The notes under the pieces are model-generated. The model made no database searches, was not told the origin of the DNA, and saw nothing but the letters and a program-made list of their open reading frames with translations. 64,000 bases of DNA from Pseudogemmobacter hezensis (lineage in GTDB: Bacteria > Pseudomonadota > Alphaproteobacteria > Rhodobacterales > Rhodobacteraceae), in NCBI RefSeq assembly GCF_013155295.1, contig NZ_JABJXT010000018.1, positions 1-64,000 of the forward strand, given 5' to 3'. Each line of letters starts with the position of its first letter. The first letter of the stretch is position 1. Positions 55,333-64,000 of this stretch are shown one piece after another. The position numbers and the translations under genes were made by a program.

Positions 55333-55863
55333 TCATTTCGGCGGAAACTGGCGCTGCAGGGCGCGGATTGCCCGTTTTACCAGCGTTTTCTGACGCGCCC
55401 CGCTCAGGGCCTCTGCCGAGGTCAGCCATTTTGCACCCTGCAGTTGCAGGGGCAGCGCCAAAAGCAGCCCCAAAACCATCGCCACCAGCTGTAAAGGCAG
55501 CGTGACAAGCCAAAAACCCCGGCACAGCCAAAGCGGCAGCCCGCGCCGCGCGGGCCAGTCAAGCAGCGTCTGCAGCCACAGCGCATGATCGGGGAAGGGG
55601 GCAAGCGGTGCATAAAAGAGCGTGAAATCCTGGTGCCCGCCAGAGGGGGCTGCACCGTCGCCCTTCACGGTCAAAAGCAGGCAGTAATGGCCCGTGCCGA
55701 CGCGATCGGTCAGCGAGAGGGTCTGAATGCCAGGCGGATCGCTTTCATCACGCAGCCATTGCCCCTGGCCCATATCCCGAAAGCCTGAGCCTTTCAGCGC
55801 CGGATGCAGCGCGAGGCGGATCTCCTGGCGCAACAGGCTTTGGGCGGTGGCGGGCTTTGTCAT
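55333..55863 (-). CDS. Uncharacterised membrane-anchored protein
   Basis: A 176-residue protein, not recognised. An N-terminal soluble part (about 1–105; LLRQEIRLALHPALKGSGFR, TGHYCLLLTVKGDG) is followed by a hydrophobic stretch (about 118–142, GFWLVTLPLQLVAMVLGLLL) and a basic tail. It is downstream of the HD phosphohydrolase gene with a 3-bp gap, so the two are probably cotranscribed. Confidence 0.55.
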   Translation of the reverse strand: MTKPATAQSLLRQEIRLALHPALKGSGFRDMGQGQWLRDESDPPGIQTLSLTDRVGTGHYCLLLTVKGDGAAPSGGHQDFTLFYAPLAPFPDHALWLQTLLDWPARRGLPLWLCRGFWLVTLPLQLVAMVLGLLLALPLQLQGAKWLTSAEALSGARQKTLVKRAIRALQRQFPPK

Positions 55864-55866
55864 GGC

Positions 55867-56526
55867 TCAGCGGTTCTGATCGAACCAGGGCCGGGCGCGG
55901 GCGGCGACCCAGTCCCAGATGCGCGGCGCGCCGCGGGCGATCTTCTGGCCGACGCGGGTGGTCAGCTGCTCCCATGTCACATTATAGCTGCCCCAGGTGC
56001 CGCCGCCTGACTGCAGATTGGCCAGCACCGGCTGCACCCGGTCCAGCGATTTGGCAAAGATCGCATCCGGGGTTTCTGCCACCTCGAACTCATCCCAAAG
56101 CGCGCGGAAGGCCTGGGCCTGATCGGCGGGCAGCAGGCCAAAGATGCGATTAGCGGCGGCGCTTTCGGCGGCGATGGTCTCGGCGCTGGCATGGGCCGCG
56201 CCATTTGCGGAATGGATCGGCACATCGCCGGTGTCGATCTCGACCAGGTCATGGATCAACAGCATGCGGATCACCCGGTCAATAGAGACCCCAGCGGGGG
56301 CCTGATCGGCCAGAACCATGGCGTAAAGCGCCAGATGCCAGGAATGCTCGCCCGAGTTTTCTCGCCGCGAGCCGTCACAAAGCGGCGAGGCCCGCAAGAC
56401 GCTCTTCAGCCGATCCGCCTCGTTGAGAAAGGTGAATTGGGCCGTCAGGCGGCCCGTGGAGTCAGCTGTGGTGTCCGCTGTGCTGTCGGATGCGGGTTGC
56501 GCGGTTTGGGTTGCATGTCCGGTCAT
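55867..56526 (-). CDS. HD-domain phosphohydrolase, YfbR-like
   Basis: A 219-residue protein of the HD superfamily. GSRRENSGEHSWHLALYAMV carries the first His, and RMLLIHDLVEIDTGDVPIHS the HD pair; FAKSLDRVQPVLANLQSGGG carries the last Asp. This pattern matches 5'-deoxynucleotidase (YfbR)-like enzymes. The first 25 residues are a Ser/Thr/Ala-Asp repeat (SDSTADTTADST) without structure. Confidence 0.8.
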   Translation of the reverse strand: MTGHATQTAQPASDSTADTTADSTGRLTAQFTFLNEADRLKSVLRASPLCDGSRRENSGEHSWHLALYAMVLADQAPAGVSIDRVIRMLLIHDLVEIDTGDVPIHSANGAAHASAETIAAESAAANRIFGLLPADQAQAFRALWDEFEVAETPDAIFAKSLDRVQPVLANLQSGGGTWGSYNVTWEQLTTRVGQKIARGAPRIWDWVAARARPWFDQNR

Positions 56527-56591
56527 CGGGGATCCTGGCGGCTTTGGGGCGTCTGCGCCGTTTTACCGGGGAAGGGCGCGCCTGCGAAAGG

Positions 56592-57062
56592 GGGCTAAGA
56601 TGTGGGCATCCCGATCAGGCCAGATCTGGCCAGCCAGGCGGTGATTTGGTCTGCGGCCTCTGCCGGGCGCATTTGCAGCGCGAAATGCGGTGCATCAAGC
56701 GGGGGCAGCATTTGGGATATGCCTTTGATATGATATGATATTTATGGGCTGATCAGGCGGTCTCGGGCTGCGGGAATACAGGCCAGCGGCAGTTTCAGCT
56801 CTGAAAGCAATGGCCGCATATCGGCCCGCATGACGGCTTGCAGGCGGGCGGTGATGGTGGGCATCGGCACGGCCCGCAAAACAGATCGGTAGCTTTGCGT
56901 CAGCTGCTTTGAGGCCCCGCACCCCGGCACGAAAGCATGGCTCAGCCAGCCGAGGAGGGCGGGCGCACGATCTTGGCCCGATATTGCGCCGATGCTGTCC
57001 CGACGGTTGGCCCGCTGCTGGCCTGGCCCGGTCCGCGATCTGCGGCCACCTGCAAGAGGGGC
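56592..57062 (-). pseudogene. Alpha/beta-hydrolase pseudogene
   Basis: One minus-strand frame carries the cap and C-terminal part of an alpha/beta hydrolase: DRAPALLGWLSHAFVPG, SYRSVLRAVPMPTITARLQA, MRPLLSELKLPLACIPAARD. It reaches a TAA after RLISP and then continues in frame as LPPLDAPHFALQMRPAEAAD QITAWLARSGL to a second stop near 56592. PAARDRL carries the acid region and DAPHF the catalytic His region of the fold. The N-terminal half with the nucleophile elbow is missing, so the gene is both interrupted and truncated. Confidence 0.7.
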
Positions 57063-57075
57063 AGCCGCAGTTTTT

Positions 57076-57348
57076 TCAGTGACCGCTGCCGAGGCTGAGG
57101 TCTTTGGGCGCGTCGGGGGCGGCGCCCCCTTCGCGTTTCGCCTTCAGCGCCTGCTCGAGGAATGCACGCCCCCGCGCCTCGGCCAGGCGAATGCGGATCG
57201 AGGTCATGAAATATTCCTGCAGCGTCGGCGAGGCCGCCATCAGAACCCGGCCAACCTGGTCATAGAAGCGCTCATCCTTCAGCTCTGTCTGAGCGTCTAG
57301 CACATCTTTGGCCAGCCTGTCGGCCAGATCCTGAATGAAAGCCGACAT
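57076..57348 (-). CDS. Small uncharacterised protein
   Basis: A 90-residue helical protein (FIQDLADRLAKDVLDAQTEL, SPTLQEYFMTSIRIRLAEAR) with a disordered acidic/Gly end. I do not recognise it by name. Its ATG shares the A of the upstream hydrolase stop codon (TGATG), so it is translationally coupled to that gene. Confidence 0.7.
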   Translation of the reverse strand: MSAFIQDLADRLAKDVLDAQTELKDERFYDQVGRVLMAASPTLQEYFMTSIRIRLAEARGRAFLEQALKAKREGGAAPDAPKDLSLGSGH

Positions 57349-58007
57349 CAGCGCGTGCTTTCGGTCATGCGGCGTTTGACATAGTCAGACACCGTTCCGA
57401 TCATCGGCTGCATATGCGCCTCTTCATCCTTGAAGAAGTGATCGGCACCCTCAACCTCGGTATGGGTGATGGTGATGCCCTTTTGCTCATGCAGTTTTGA
57501 CACCAGGCTGCGGGTGTCTTTGGGCGGCGCCACCTTGTCATTGGTGCCGTTGATGATCAGCCCCGAAGAGGGGCAGGGCGCGAGGAAGGTGAAATCGTAA
57601 AGATTTGCCGGCGGCGCGACCGAGATGAAGCCGGTGATCTCTGGCCGGCGCATCAGCAGCTGCATGCCGATCCAGGCCCCGAAGGAAAAGCCCGCGACCC
57701 AGCAATGCTTGGCGTTCTGGTTCATCGACTGCAGGTAATCCAGCGCCGAGGCGGCATCCGACAGCTCGCCGATGCCCTGATCATATTCGCCCTGGCTGCG
57801 GCCCACACCGCGGAAATTGAACCGCAGCACGTTAAAGCCCAGGTTGTAGAAGGCGTAGTGAAGGTTATAGGTAACCTTGTTGTTCATCGTGCCGCCATAG
57901 GCGGGATGGGGATGAAGGACGATGGCGATCGGGGCGTCGCGCTCTTTCTGGGCATGGTAGCGCCCTTCAAGACGACCATCGGGACCGGCAAAGATAACTT
58001 CGGGCAT
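57348..58007 (-). CDS. Alpha/beta hydrolase
   Basis: A 219-residue hydrolase: oxyanion region VLHPHPAYGGTMNNKVTYNL, FNFRGVGRSQGEYD, nucleophile elbow GFSFGAWIGMQ, INGTNDKVAPPKDT (acid), and GADHFFKDEE (His). This is the HPHP-x-x-GG family of small hydrolases, substrate unknown. It is divergent from iscR, with a 17-bp palindrome in between, so it may share iron-sulfur control. Confidence 0.85.
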   Translation of the reverse strand: MPEVIFAGPDGRLEGRYHAQKERDAPIAIVLHPHPAYGGTMNNKVTYNLHYAFYNLGFNVLRFNFRGVGRSQGEYDQGIGELSDAASALDYLQSMNQNAKHCWVAGFSFGAWIGMQLLMRRPEITGFISVAPPANLYDFTFLAPCPSSGLIINGTNDKVAPPKDTRSLVSKLHEQKGITITHTEVEGADHFFKDEEAHMQPMIGTVSDYVKRRMTESTR

Positions 58008-58039
58008 ATGCTCTCGCCTGATTTGTCCGGGATCGAAAC

Positions 58040-58077
58040 TTGACGGAAACGCCCGGGTAATTTAGAACAGTTCTAAA
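58040..58077 (+). promoter_or_regulatory. Promoter and IscR-type palindrome upstream of iscR
   Basis: TTTAGAACAGTTCTAAA (58061–58077) is a perfect dyad. A likely -35 TTGACG (58040–58045) is 17 bp upstream of TAGAAC, which could serve as -10, so binding would block polymerase. It resembles the Iron-Rhodo box of Rhodobacterales as I remember it. Confidence 0.7.
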
Positions 58078-58226
58078 GGGGGCAAGGCTTGCCCCCCGGA
58101 TCGCAACTCAGGTAATGGCCGCAGACCTATACGTCAATGGATGTGTGGGCGGATCTGCGGGCGGCACCCGGGCGAGCGCCTGATCGCGGCGCAGAAGGCG
58201 ACGGAATATTTGCAGGCGGCTTCGGT

Positions 58227-58258
58227 CAGTCTTTGGAGAGGCCAGTCTTTGGAGAGGC
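58227..58258. repeat. 16-bp tandem duplication in the iscR leader
   Basis: cagtctttggagaggc occurs twice head to tail just upstream of the ribosome site GGGGAGAGCAGG. A third degenerate copy (cggcccttggggagagc) follows. Confidence 0.9.
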
Positions 58259-58278
58259 CGGCCCTTGGGGAGAGCAGG

Positions 58279-58788
58279 ATGAAACTTTCGACAAAGGGCC
58301 GCTATGCGATGGTGGCGCTGGCCGATCTGGCGATGAGCGAGGCAAAGGCCCGGCGTGCCGCGCAAAAAGCGGGCGCGGCTGCGGGCGAGGCCGAGGAACT
58401 GGTGGCGCTGGCCGAGATCTCGAAACGCCAGGATATCTCGCTGCCCTATCTGGAGCAGCTTTTCGTGAAGCTGCGCCGCGCGGGGCTGGTGGATGCGGTG
58501 CGGGGGCCGGGCGGTGGCTATCGGCTGGCGCGCTCGCCGGATTCGATCCGGGTCAGTGAGGTTTTGCAGGCCGTTGAGGAAACGGTTGATGCGATGCATA
58601 CCGGCGCCGGGGCGACTGGCGGATCCTCGGGGACGCGGGCGCAGTCTTTGACCAATCGGCTGTGGCAGAGCCTTTCCGCGAATGTCTATGTGTTTTTGCA
58701 TCAGACGCGGCTGTCGGATGTGATCGGCAATGATATGACGCCATGCCCGGCGGTGCCGAACCTGTTCCGGGTGGTGGATGAGGAATGA
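58279..58788 (+). CDS. iscR: Rrf2-family regulator IscR, single-cysteine type
   Basis: A 169-residue Rrf2 protein: MKLSTKGRYAMVALADLAMS, VALAEISKRQDISLPYLEQL, FVKLRRAGLVDAVRGPGGGY (recognition helix and wing), RVSEVLQAVEETVDAM. Classical IscR uses three Cys in the sensing loop; here that loop (about residues 105–125) has none, and the only Cys is in the C-terminal TPCPAVPN. Rhodobacterales IscR proteins are known for such unusual ligation. An Ala/Arg-rich insert (residues 23–40) follows helix 2. It heads the suf operon and probably represses it. Confidence 0.88.
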   Translation: MKLSTKGRYAMVALADLAMSEAKARRAAQKAGAAAGEAEELVALAEISKRQDISLPYLEQLFVKLRRAGLVDAVRGPGGGYRLARSPDSIRVSEVLQAVEETVDAMHTGAGATGGSSGTRAQSLTNRLWQSLSANVYVFLHQTRLSDVIGNDMTPCPAVPNLFRVVDEE

Positions 58789-58817
58789 TTTCGATGCGCT
58801 CAGTGGCTGATCTTGCC

Positions 58818-58892
58818 GGGGGGCTGTCTGCCCCCCGCGCCGGACGCTGTGCGCCCGGCTCCCCCCGAGGATATTTGGGGACAGATGAAAGG
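58818..58892 (+). repeat. Conserved intergenic repeat, copy 3
   Basis: Hairpin ggggggc/gcccccc (58818–58836), a second stem ccgg.../ccgg, then CCCCCCGAGGATATTT and GGGGACAGATGAAAGG. It sits between iscR and the cysteine desulfurase start. Confidence 0.85.
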
Positions 58893-58900
58893 GGCGGGGT

Positions 58901-59956
58901 GTGAGTGACTTGGTGAGCGCACGGCTTTATCTGGACTGGAATGCGACAGCGCCTTTGCGGGTTGAGGCGCGGGCGGCGATGATTGCCGCGATGGATGTGG
59001 TTGGAAATCCGTCATCGGTGCATAGCGAGGGGCGGGCCGCAAAGGCGCTGATGGAGCGGTCTCGTGAGGAGATTTCTTCGGCTTTTGGAGCGGATGGCGC
59101 GGACCTGGTGTTCACCTCGGGGACGACCGAGGCCTCGGCGCTGGCCCTGGCGGGGCGGGGGCTGGTTTGTGCGGCGGTTGAGCATTCGGCGGTCTCTGCC
59201 TGGTGTGAGGAAAGCCTGGGCGTCGGGCGTGATGGCCGGGTGGCGGTGAGTGATCCGGGGCGGAGTGTTTTGCAGCTGGCCAATCCCGAGACCGGGATTT
59301 TGCAGGATCTGCCCGAGGGGCTGGCGGTCTCTGATCTGACGCAGGGGATGGGGAAGTTGCCGGTCGCCTTCAACTGGCTTGGCTGTGATATGGGGCTGGT
59401 TTCGGCCCATAAATTCGGCGGGCCGCGGGGGATCGGGGCGCTTTTGCTGAAGCGGGGCCTTGATGTATGCGCGCAGCTGAAAGGCGGCGGCCAGGAGATG
59501 GGGCGGCGCTCGGGGACGGAAAATCTGATCGGTATCGCCGGGATGGCGGCGGCGGCAAAGGCTGCGGCGCGGGATCTGGCGGATGGCGTCTGGGATGAAG
59601 TTGCCCGGATAAGGGATATTCTGGAATCAGCATTGTTTGCGGGGGCTGAGGGGATTATCTCGGTCTCGAAAGATCTGGCGCGGCTGCCGAACACGCTTTG
59701 TGTGATCGCGCCGGGCTGGAAGGGTGAGACCCAGGTCATGGCCATGGATCTTGTCGGTTTTGCGGTCTCGGCCGGGTCTGCCTGTTCATCGGGCAAGGTG
59801 CGGGGATCAAAAGTGCTTGGCGCGATGGGCTATGGCGATCAGGCGGGGCAGATGCTTCGCATTTCGATCGGTCCTGGCGTCAGTGAGGAAATGGTGCTGC
59901 GGTTCGCGGAGGCGTGGACCAGAGCATATGGAAAAGCCCGTGCCCGTGCGGCGTGA
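58901..59956 (+). CDS. iscS: Cysteine desulfurase, IscS/NifS family
   Basis: PLP enzyme that supplies sulfur to the SUF system. The 351-residue protein (GTG start) has [39 protein letters not shown], the PLP Lys in [37 protein letters not shown], and the sulfur-carrying Cys in [17 protein letters not shown]. It is shorter than SufS and belongs to the IscS/NifS (group I) type. Its GTG lies just behind the third repeat copy. Confidence 0.9.
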   Translation: MSDLVSARLYLDWNATAPLRVEARAAMIAAMDVVGNPSSVHSEGRAAKALMERSREEISSAFGADGADLVFTSGTTEASALALAGRGLVCAAVEHSAVSAWCEESLGVGRDGRVAVSDPGRSVLQLANPETGILQDLPEGLAVSDLTQGMGKLPVAFNWLGCDMGLVSAHKFGGPRGIGALLLKRGLDVCAQLKGGGQEMGRRSGTENLIGIAGMAAAAKAAARDLADGVWDEVARIRDILESALFAGAEGIISVSKDLARLPNTLCVIAPGWKGETQVMAMDLVGFAVSAGSACSSGKVRGSKVLGAMGYGDQAGQMLRISIGPGVSEEMVLRFAEAWTRAYGKARARAA

Positions 59957-59987
59957 CGCCGGGCTGCGTGAGGATGGAGTGACCGAA

Positions 59988-61502
59988 ATGAATACCCATG
60001 TGGCCGAGGACAATATCCGCGAGGGCGTGGACCGCGAGACGATTGAAACCGTCCAGGCCATGGCCGGGAAGTATAAATACGGCTGGGAAACCGAGATCCC
60101 GACCGAATATGCGCCCAAAGGCCTGAATGAGGATATCGTCCGCCTGATCAGCGAGAAGAACGGCGAGCCGGAATGGATGCTGGACTGGCGTCTGAAGGCT
60201 TACCATCGCTGGCTGGAGATGAAAGAACCGCGTTGGGCGATGCTGAACTATCCTGAGATCGACTATCAGGATCAGTATTACTATGCGCGCCCGAAGAGCA
60301 TGGCGGAAAAGCCGAAGTCGCTGGATGAGGTGGATCCGAAGCTCTTGGCGACCTATGCGAAGCTGGGGATCCCGCTGAAAGAACAGGCTTTGCTGGCGGG
60401 GGTCGAGGCGCCGGAAGGCGAGCGCAAGGTGGCTGTCGATGCCGTATTCGATTCCGTTTCGGTGGGGACCACCTTTAAGGAAGAGCTGAAGAAAGCGGGC
60501 GTGATCTTCTGTTCGATCTCGGAAGCGGTGCGCGAATATCCCGAGCTGGTGAAGAAATACCTCGGCTCGGTCGTGCCGCAGTCGGACAACTTCTTTGCGA
60601 CGCTGAATTCGGCGGTCTTTTCCGATGGATCGTTCGTCTATATTCCCGAGGGCGTGCGCTGCCCGATGGAGCTGTCGACCTATTTCCGCATCAACGCCGA
60701 AAACACCGGGCAGTTTGAACGGACCCTGATCATCGCCGATAAGGGATCCTATGTCAGCTACCTTGAGGGCTGCACCGCGCCGAAGCGCGACACCATCCAG
60801 CTGCATGCGGCGGTGGTCGAAATTGTCATTCTGGAAGACGCCGAGGTCAAATATTCGACCGTGCAGAATTGGTTCCCCGGCGATGACGAGGGCAAGGGCG
60901 GCATCTATAATTTCGTGACCAAACGCGCCGATTGCCGGGGCGACCGGGCGAAAGTGATGTGGACCCAGGTGGAAACCGGCTCGGCGATCACCTGGAAATA
61001 CCCGTCCTGCATCCTGCGCGGCAATGACAGCCAGGGCGAGTTCTACTCGATCGCCATCGCCAACAACTTCCAGCAGGCCGATACCGGCACCAAGATGATC
61101 CATCTTGGCAAGAACTCGAAGTCGCGGATCGTGTCCAAGGGGATCTCGGCCGGCAAGGCGCAGAACACCTATCGCGGCCAGGTCTCGGTGCACCCCAAGG
61201 CCACCGGGTCGAGGAATTACACCCAATGTGACAGCCTGCTGATCGGCGATCAGTGCGGCGCCCATACCGTGCCCTATATTGAGGTGCGCAACAATTCCTC
61301 GCGCTGCGAGCATGAGGCGACGACCTCGAAGGTGGACGAGGATCAGCTGTTCTACTGCCGTTCGCGCGGGATGGATGAGGAAGAGGCGGTCGCCCTGGTG
61401 GTGAATGGCTTCTGCAAGGAAGTGCTGCAGGCCCTGCCGATGGAGTTCGCAATGGAGGCGCAAAGCCTGGTGGCGATCTCGCTGGAAGGGTCGGTGGGCT
61501 GA
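59988..61502 (+). CDS. sufB: Fe-S cluster assembly scaffold SufB
   Basis: Core of the SufBCD scaffold. The 504-residue protein begins [32 protein letters not shown] precedes the ATG. It has [103 protein letters not shown], and [20 protein letters not shown], with the Cys/Glu residues implicated in cluster assembly. The ybjQ-type gene begins 1 bp later. Confidence 0.97.
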   Translation: MNTHVAEDNIREGVDRETIETVQAMAGKYKYGWETEIPTEYAPKGLNEDIVRLISEKNGEPEWMLDWRLKAYHRWLEMKEPRWAMLNYPEIDYQDQYYYARPKSMAEKPKSLDEVDPKLLATYAKLGIPLKEQALLAGVEAPEGERKVAVDAVFDSVSVGTTFKEELKKAGVIFCSISEAVREYPELVKKYLGSVVPQSDNFFATLNSAVFSDGSFVYIPEGVRCPMELSTYFRINAENTGQFERTLIIADKGSYVSYLEGCTAPKRDTIQLHAAVVEIVILEDAEVKYSTVQNWFPGDDEGKGGIYNFVTKRADCRGDRAKVMWTQVETGSAITWKYPSCILRGNDSQGEFYSIAIANNFQQADTGTKMIHLGKNSKSRIVSKGISAGKAQNTYRGQVSVHPKATGSRNYTQCDSLLIGDQCGAHTVPYIEVRNNSSRCEHEATTSKVDEDQLFYCRSRGMDEEEAVALVVNGFCKEVLQALPMEFAMEAQSLVAISLEGSVG

Positions 61503-61503
61503 T

Positions 61504-61821
61504 ATGGCGATTATTGTCACCACCACACCCACCGTCGAAGGGCGGCCCGCACGTCAGTATCTGGGCATCGTCACGGGCGAAGCCATTCTTGGCGCGAATA
61601 TCTTCAAGGATCTGTTCGCAGGTATCCGCGACATCGTTGGCGGGCGCTCGGCCGCCTATGAGCGTGAGCTGGGCAATGCCCGGCGCACCGCTCTGGCCGA
61701 GATGGAGGCCGCGGCCCATGCGCTCGGGGCGGATGCCGTCGTCGGTGTTGATCTGGATTATGAGGTCATCAACAATATGCTGATGGTCTCGGCTTCGGGC
61801 ACGGCGGTGCGGTTTGGCTGA
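61504..61821 (+). CDS. YbjQ/UPF0145 heavy-metal-binding-domain protein
   Basis: A 105-residue UPF0145 protein: [60 protein letters not shown] and [14 protein letters not shown]. Family members form pentamers and have unclear function. Its location between sufB and sufC is consistent with a role in metal or cluster handling, but this is positional inference. Confidence 0.85.
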   Translation: MAIIVTTTPTVEGRPARQYLGIVTGEAILGANIFKDLFAGIRDIVGGRSAAYERELGNARRTALAEMEAAAHALGADAVVGVDLDYEVINNMLMVSASGTAVRFG

Positions 61822-62401
61822 GACGGCCCTCCAGCGCCCGGAACTGACCCTGCCGCCAGAAGCGGCAGCGGTCTGGGCTGACGCTTGCGCGGATGCGCAG
61901 GTGGTGCTGGAATATGGCTCTGGCGGCTCTACCCTGGTCGCGGCAGAGGCGGGGTGTCAGGTCTGGTCGGTCGAATCTGATCGCAACTGGGCGCAGATGA
62001 TGCTGGACTGGTTCGAGGCCCATCCCGCCGATGTGCATATCCACCAGGCCTGGATCGGAGATACCAAAGCCTGGGGCTATCCCAAAGACGAAAGCGCCTT
62101 TATCCGCTGGCCGGAATATGCGTTGAAAGTCTGGGACTTGCCGCGCTTTTCTCATCCGGATGTGGTGCTGATCGACGGCCGCTTCCGGCTGGGCTGTTTT
62201 ATGACCGTGGCTTACCGGATCACCCGTCCGGTCACGGTTTTCTTCGACGACTATCGCCGCCGCGAGGCCTATCACAAGGCTGAAGAGATCGCGCGGCCAA
62301 CTGAAATGATCGGGCGCATGGCGCGTTTCGATCTGGAACCTGTTCAACTGACGCCGGACCGGCTGCGTGCCTATACGCGGGCGCTGCTGCAACCGGTCTG
62401 A
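61814..62401 (+). CDS. SAM-dependent methyltransferase-like protein
   Basis: A 195-residue Rossmann protein with [20 protein letters not shown] (motif I), [20 protein letters not shown] (acidic motif II), WAQM and [20 protein letters not shown]. This fits class I methyltransferases, possibly of the Asn/sugar-modifying type. No substrate motif was recognised. TTG at 61814 overlaps the previous stop; the next in-frame ATG would be much too far in, so TTG is likely used. It lies within the suf operon. Confidence 0.65.
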   Translation: MAETALQRPELTLPPEAAAVWADACADAQVVLEYGSGGSTLVAAEAGCQVWSVESDRNWAQMMLDWFEAHPADVHIHQAWIGDTKAWGYPKDESAFIRWPEYALKVWDLPRFSHPDVVLIDGRFRLGCFMTVAYRITRPVTVFFDDYRRREAYHKAEEIARPTEMIGRMARFDLEPVQLTPDRLRAYTRALLQPV

Positions 62402-62411
62402 GGAGAGAAAA

Positions 62412-63167
62412 ATGCTTGAGATCAAGAACCTGCACGTGAAACTTGAGGAAGAGGATAAAGTCATCCTCAAAGGCGTCGATCTGAAAATCGGCGCAGGCGA
62501 AGTGCATGCGATCATGGGGCCGAATGGCTCGGGCAAGTCGACGCTGTCTTATGTGCTGGCGGGCCGTGAGGGCTATGAGGTCACCGATGGCTCGGCCACG
62601 CTGGACGATGAAGAACTGCTGGAAATGGAGCCCGAAGAGCGCGCCGCCGCTGGCCTGTTCCTGGCCTTCCAATACCCGGTCGAGATCCCTGGCGTTGGCA
62701 ATATGACCTTCCTGCGCACGGCGGTGAATGCACAGCGCAAGGCGCGTGGCGAGGAAGAGCTGTCGGCGGGCGACTTCCTCAAAGTTGTGCGCGAAAAGGC
62801 GAAAACGCTGAAGATCGACGCCGATATGCTGAAGCGTCCGGTCAATGTGGGCTTCTCGGGCGGTGAGAAAAAGCGCAACGAAATCCTGCAGATGGCGATG
62901 CTGGAGCCGAAGATGTGCATCCTGGATGAGACCGATTCCGGTCTTGACGTCGATGCGATGAAGCTGGTGTCCGAGGGCGTAAATGCGCTGCGCTCGGAAG
63001 GGCGGTCGTTCCTGGTGATCACCCACTACCAGCGCCTGCTCGACCATATCAAACCGGACGTGGTTCATATCATGGCCAATGGCCGCATCATCAAAACCGG
63101 CGGGCCAGAGCTGGCGCTTGAGGTGGAAAACAACGGCTATGCCGATCTCTTGGACGGGGTGCAGTAA
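62412..63167 (+). CDS. sufC: Fe-S cluster assembly ATPase SufC
   Basis: ABC-type ATPase of the SufBCD complex. The 251-residue protein has HAIMGPNGSGKSTLSYVLAG (Walker A), LFLAFQYPVEIPGVGNMTFL (Q-loop), NVGFSGGEKKRNEILQMAML (signature), ILDETDSGLDVDAMK (Walker B) and the FLVITHYQRLLD His switch. AGGAGAGAAAA precedes the ATG. It overlaps sufD by one base. Confidence 0.97.
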   Translation: MLEIKNLHVKLEEEDKVILKGVDLKIGAGEVHAIMGPNGSGKSTLSYVLAGREGYEVTDGSATLDDEELLEMEPEERAAAGLFLAFQYPVEIPGVGNMTFLRTAVNAQRKARGEEELSAGDFLKVVREKAKTLKIDADMLKRPVNVGFSGGEKKRNEILQMAMLEPKMCILDETDSGLDVDAMKLVSEGVNALRSEGRSFLVITHYQRLLDHIKPDVVHIMANGRIIKTGGPELALEVENNGYADLLDGVQ

Positions 63168-64000
63168 TGGCCCTGCCGCAGGTGAAACAGGACGCGCTGG
63201 CGGCGCGTATCGCGGGCCTGTCGCTGGATGCGAAAGGCTGGGCCGCAAACGCCCGCGCCACCGCAGCCGAGCGTCTGGCGGCCCAGGGTCTGCCGGTCCG
63301 GCGCGATGAATACTGGCGCTATACCGACCCGTCCTCGCTGACAAAACCCGAGGTTTCGGGCGCGGCCCCGGATCTTGCGCCATCCTTTGCGGCGCTGGAT
63401 GCGGTGAAGGTGGTCTTTACCGATGGTGTCTTTGATGCGGGCGCCTCGGATGATCTGGCAGCCGCCGGGATCGAGCTGCTTTCGCAGGCCGATGCCGATA
63501 TCCACTGGGCGCAGGGGCTTTATGGTCAGCTGGAGGCGCGCGGCCAAAATCCGGTCGAACGTCCGCTTGCCACGCTGAACACCGCCTATGCGCGTGAGGG
63601 GCTGCTGATCCGGGTGACGGGCAAAGCGGCAAAGCCGGTCTCGGTGATTTACAACCAGAAATCAGCCAGTTCCGACGTGATCCTGCATTACCTTGTCAAG
63701 CTTGAGGCGGGGGCAGAGCTGACCCTTCTGGAAAGCGGCACGCCGGGGGCGCGGTTTAACACCGTGCTTGAGGTCGATGTCGCCTCGGGTGCGAAATTCC
63801 ACCATATTCGCACGCAAGGCCCCGATGCCGAGCGGCGCGGCGTCACCCATATCTTCGCCCATATCGCCGACAATGCGCTGTTCAAAAGCTTTACCCTGAC
63901 CGCGGGCGGCCGTCTGACCCGCAATGAGGCGATCCTTGAGATCACCGGCGATGATTCCGTGGCGCATGTCGCGGGCACTGTCATGGGCGATGGCAAGGAT
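63167..64000 (+). CDS. sufD: Fe-S cluster assembly protein SufD, 3'-truncated by the window edge
   Basis: The reading frame starts at the ATG that shares a base with the sufC stop (TAATG) and stays open for 278 codons to the right edge. It encodes ALPQVKQDALAARIAG, RRDEYWRYTDPSSLTKPE (SufD N-terminal hallmark), ERPLATLNTAYAREGLLIRV, VILHYLVKLEAGAELTLLES, FHHIRTQGPDAERRGVTHI and TAGGRLTRNEAILEITGDDS. The remaining ~150 residues lie outside the window. Confidence 0.95.
   Translation, partial: MALPQVKQDALAARIAGLSLDAKGWAANARATAAERLAAQGLPVRRDEYWRYTDPSSLTKPEVSGAAPDLAPSFAALDAVKVVFTDGVFDAGASDDLAAAGIELLSQADADIHWAQGLYGQLEARGQNPVERPLATLNTAYAREGLLIRVTGKAAKPVSVIYNQKSASSDVILHYLVKLEAGAELTLLESGTPGARFNTVLEVDVASGAKFHHIRTQGPDAERRGVTHIFAHIADNALFKSFTLTAGGRLTRNEAILEITGDDSVAHVAGTVMGDGKD

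Noticed and set aside
59880-61532. 550-codon minus-strand frame opposite sufB
   Set aside because: Antisense shadow; sufB is certain.

Overview
The window is high-GC DNA from an alphaproteobacterium of the Rhodobacterales (Rhodobacter/Paracoccus group). I infer this from gene content and order: hisD–UPF0262–low-Mr phosphatase, ftsY–(secreted protein)–ispZ, iscR–cysteine desulfurase–sufB–(ybjQ)–sufC–sufD, a DUF6476-type protein, and an IscR with a single cysteine. Genus cannot be fixed from the sequence alone. Everything right of about 3.5 kb looks like dense chromosomal core with small accessory inserts. No tRNA, rRNA or CRISPR array was seen.

Layout. 1–3.4 kb: a graveyard of mobile DNA on the minus strand (phage tail genes, an HNH nuclease, two integrase fragments, a RecT fragment, an IS21-type istB remnant). 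3.5–6.2 kb: ftsB, class I fructose-bisphosphate aldolase and phosphoglycerate kinase, with LacI-type palindromes beside the glycolytic genes. 6.4–10.2 kb: two cyclophilins (cytosolic and exported), hisD, UPF0262, phosphatase. 10.4–19.3 kb: small regulators and enzymes (QorR/QorB-like pair, NTF2-like, GNAT, rlmJ, Lrp next to an ornithine decarboxylase, DUF1624, hisN, RraB). 19.3–27.2 kb: minus-strand class Ib ribonucleotide reductase operon nrdHIEF, a thioesterase, and a glycine-betaine monooxygenase pair (gbcA-gbcB type) preceded by a cobalamin riboswitch. 27.3–35.0 kb: a TPP riboswitch and a ten-gene thiamin operon (thiD-O-S-G-E-F, then a ThiY-like binding protein, tenA, ATPase, permease). 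35.0–41 kb: glmU-glmS, gph, xseA. 40.8–46.5 kb: two paralogous secreted proteins, an AlkB-family hydroxylase, ftsY, ispZ. 46.5–56.5 kb: a GST, a GbdR/GlxA-type regulator, DUF6476, RluA-type pseudouridine synthase, typA, two YitT-type membrane proteins, icd, an HD phosphohydrolase. 56.5–64 kb: a decayed hydrolase gene, an intact alpha/beta hydrolase, and the iscR–suf operon, cut off inside sufD at the right edge.

How the parts fit. The thiamin operon combines full thiazole synthesis with pyrimidine salvage/uptake and has no thiC in the window. The suf operon is preceded by a 17-bp perfect palindrome overlapping a likely promoter, the expected place for IscR control. The most interesting region is 19.3–27.2 kb: a cobalamin riboswitch drives an oxygen-dependent, cobalamin-independent betaine demethylase on the same strand as an oxygen-dependent, cobalamin-independent ribonucleotide reductase, whose own leader has an NrdR-like box followed by a possible terminator/antiterminator pair. 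A conserved intergenic repeat occurs three times, always immediately upstream of a gene in the same orientation, and short tandem duplications are unusually common near gene edges.
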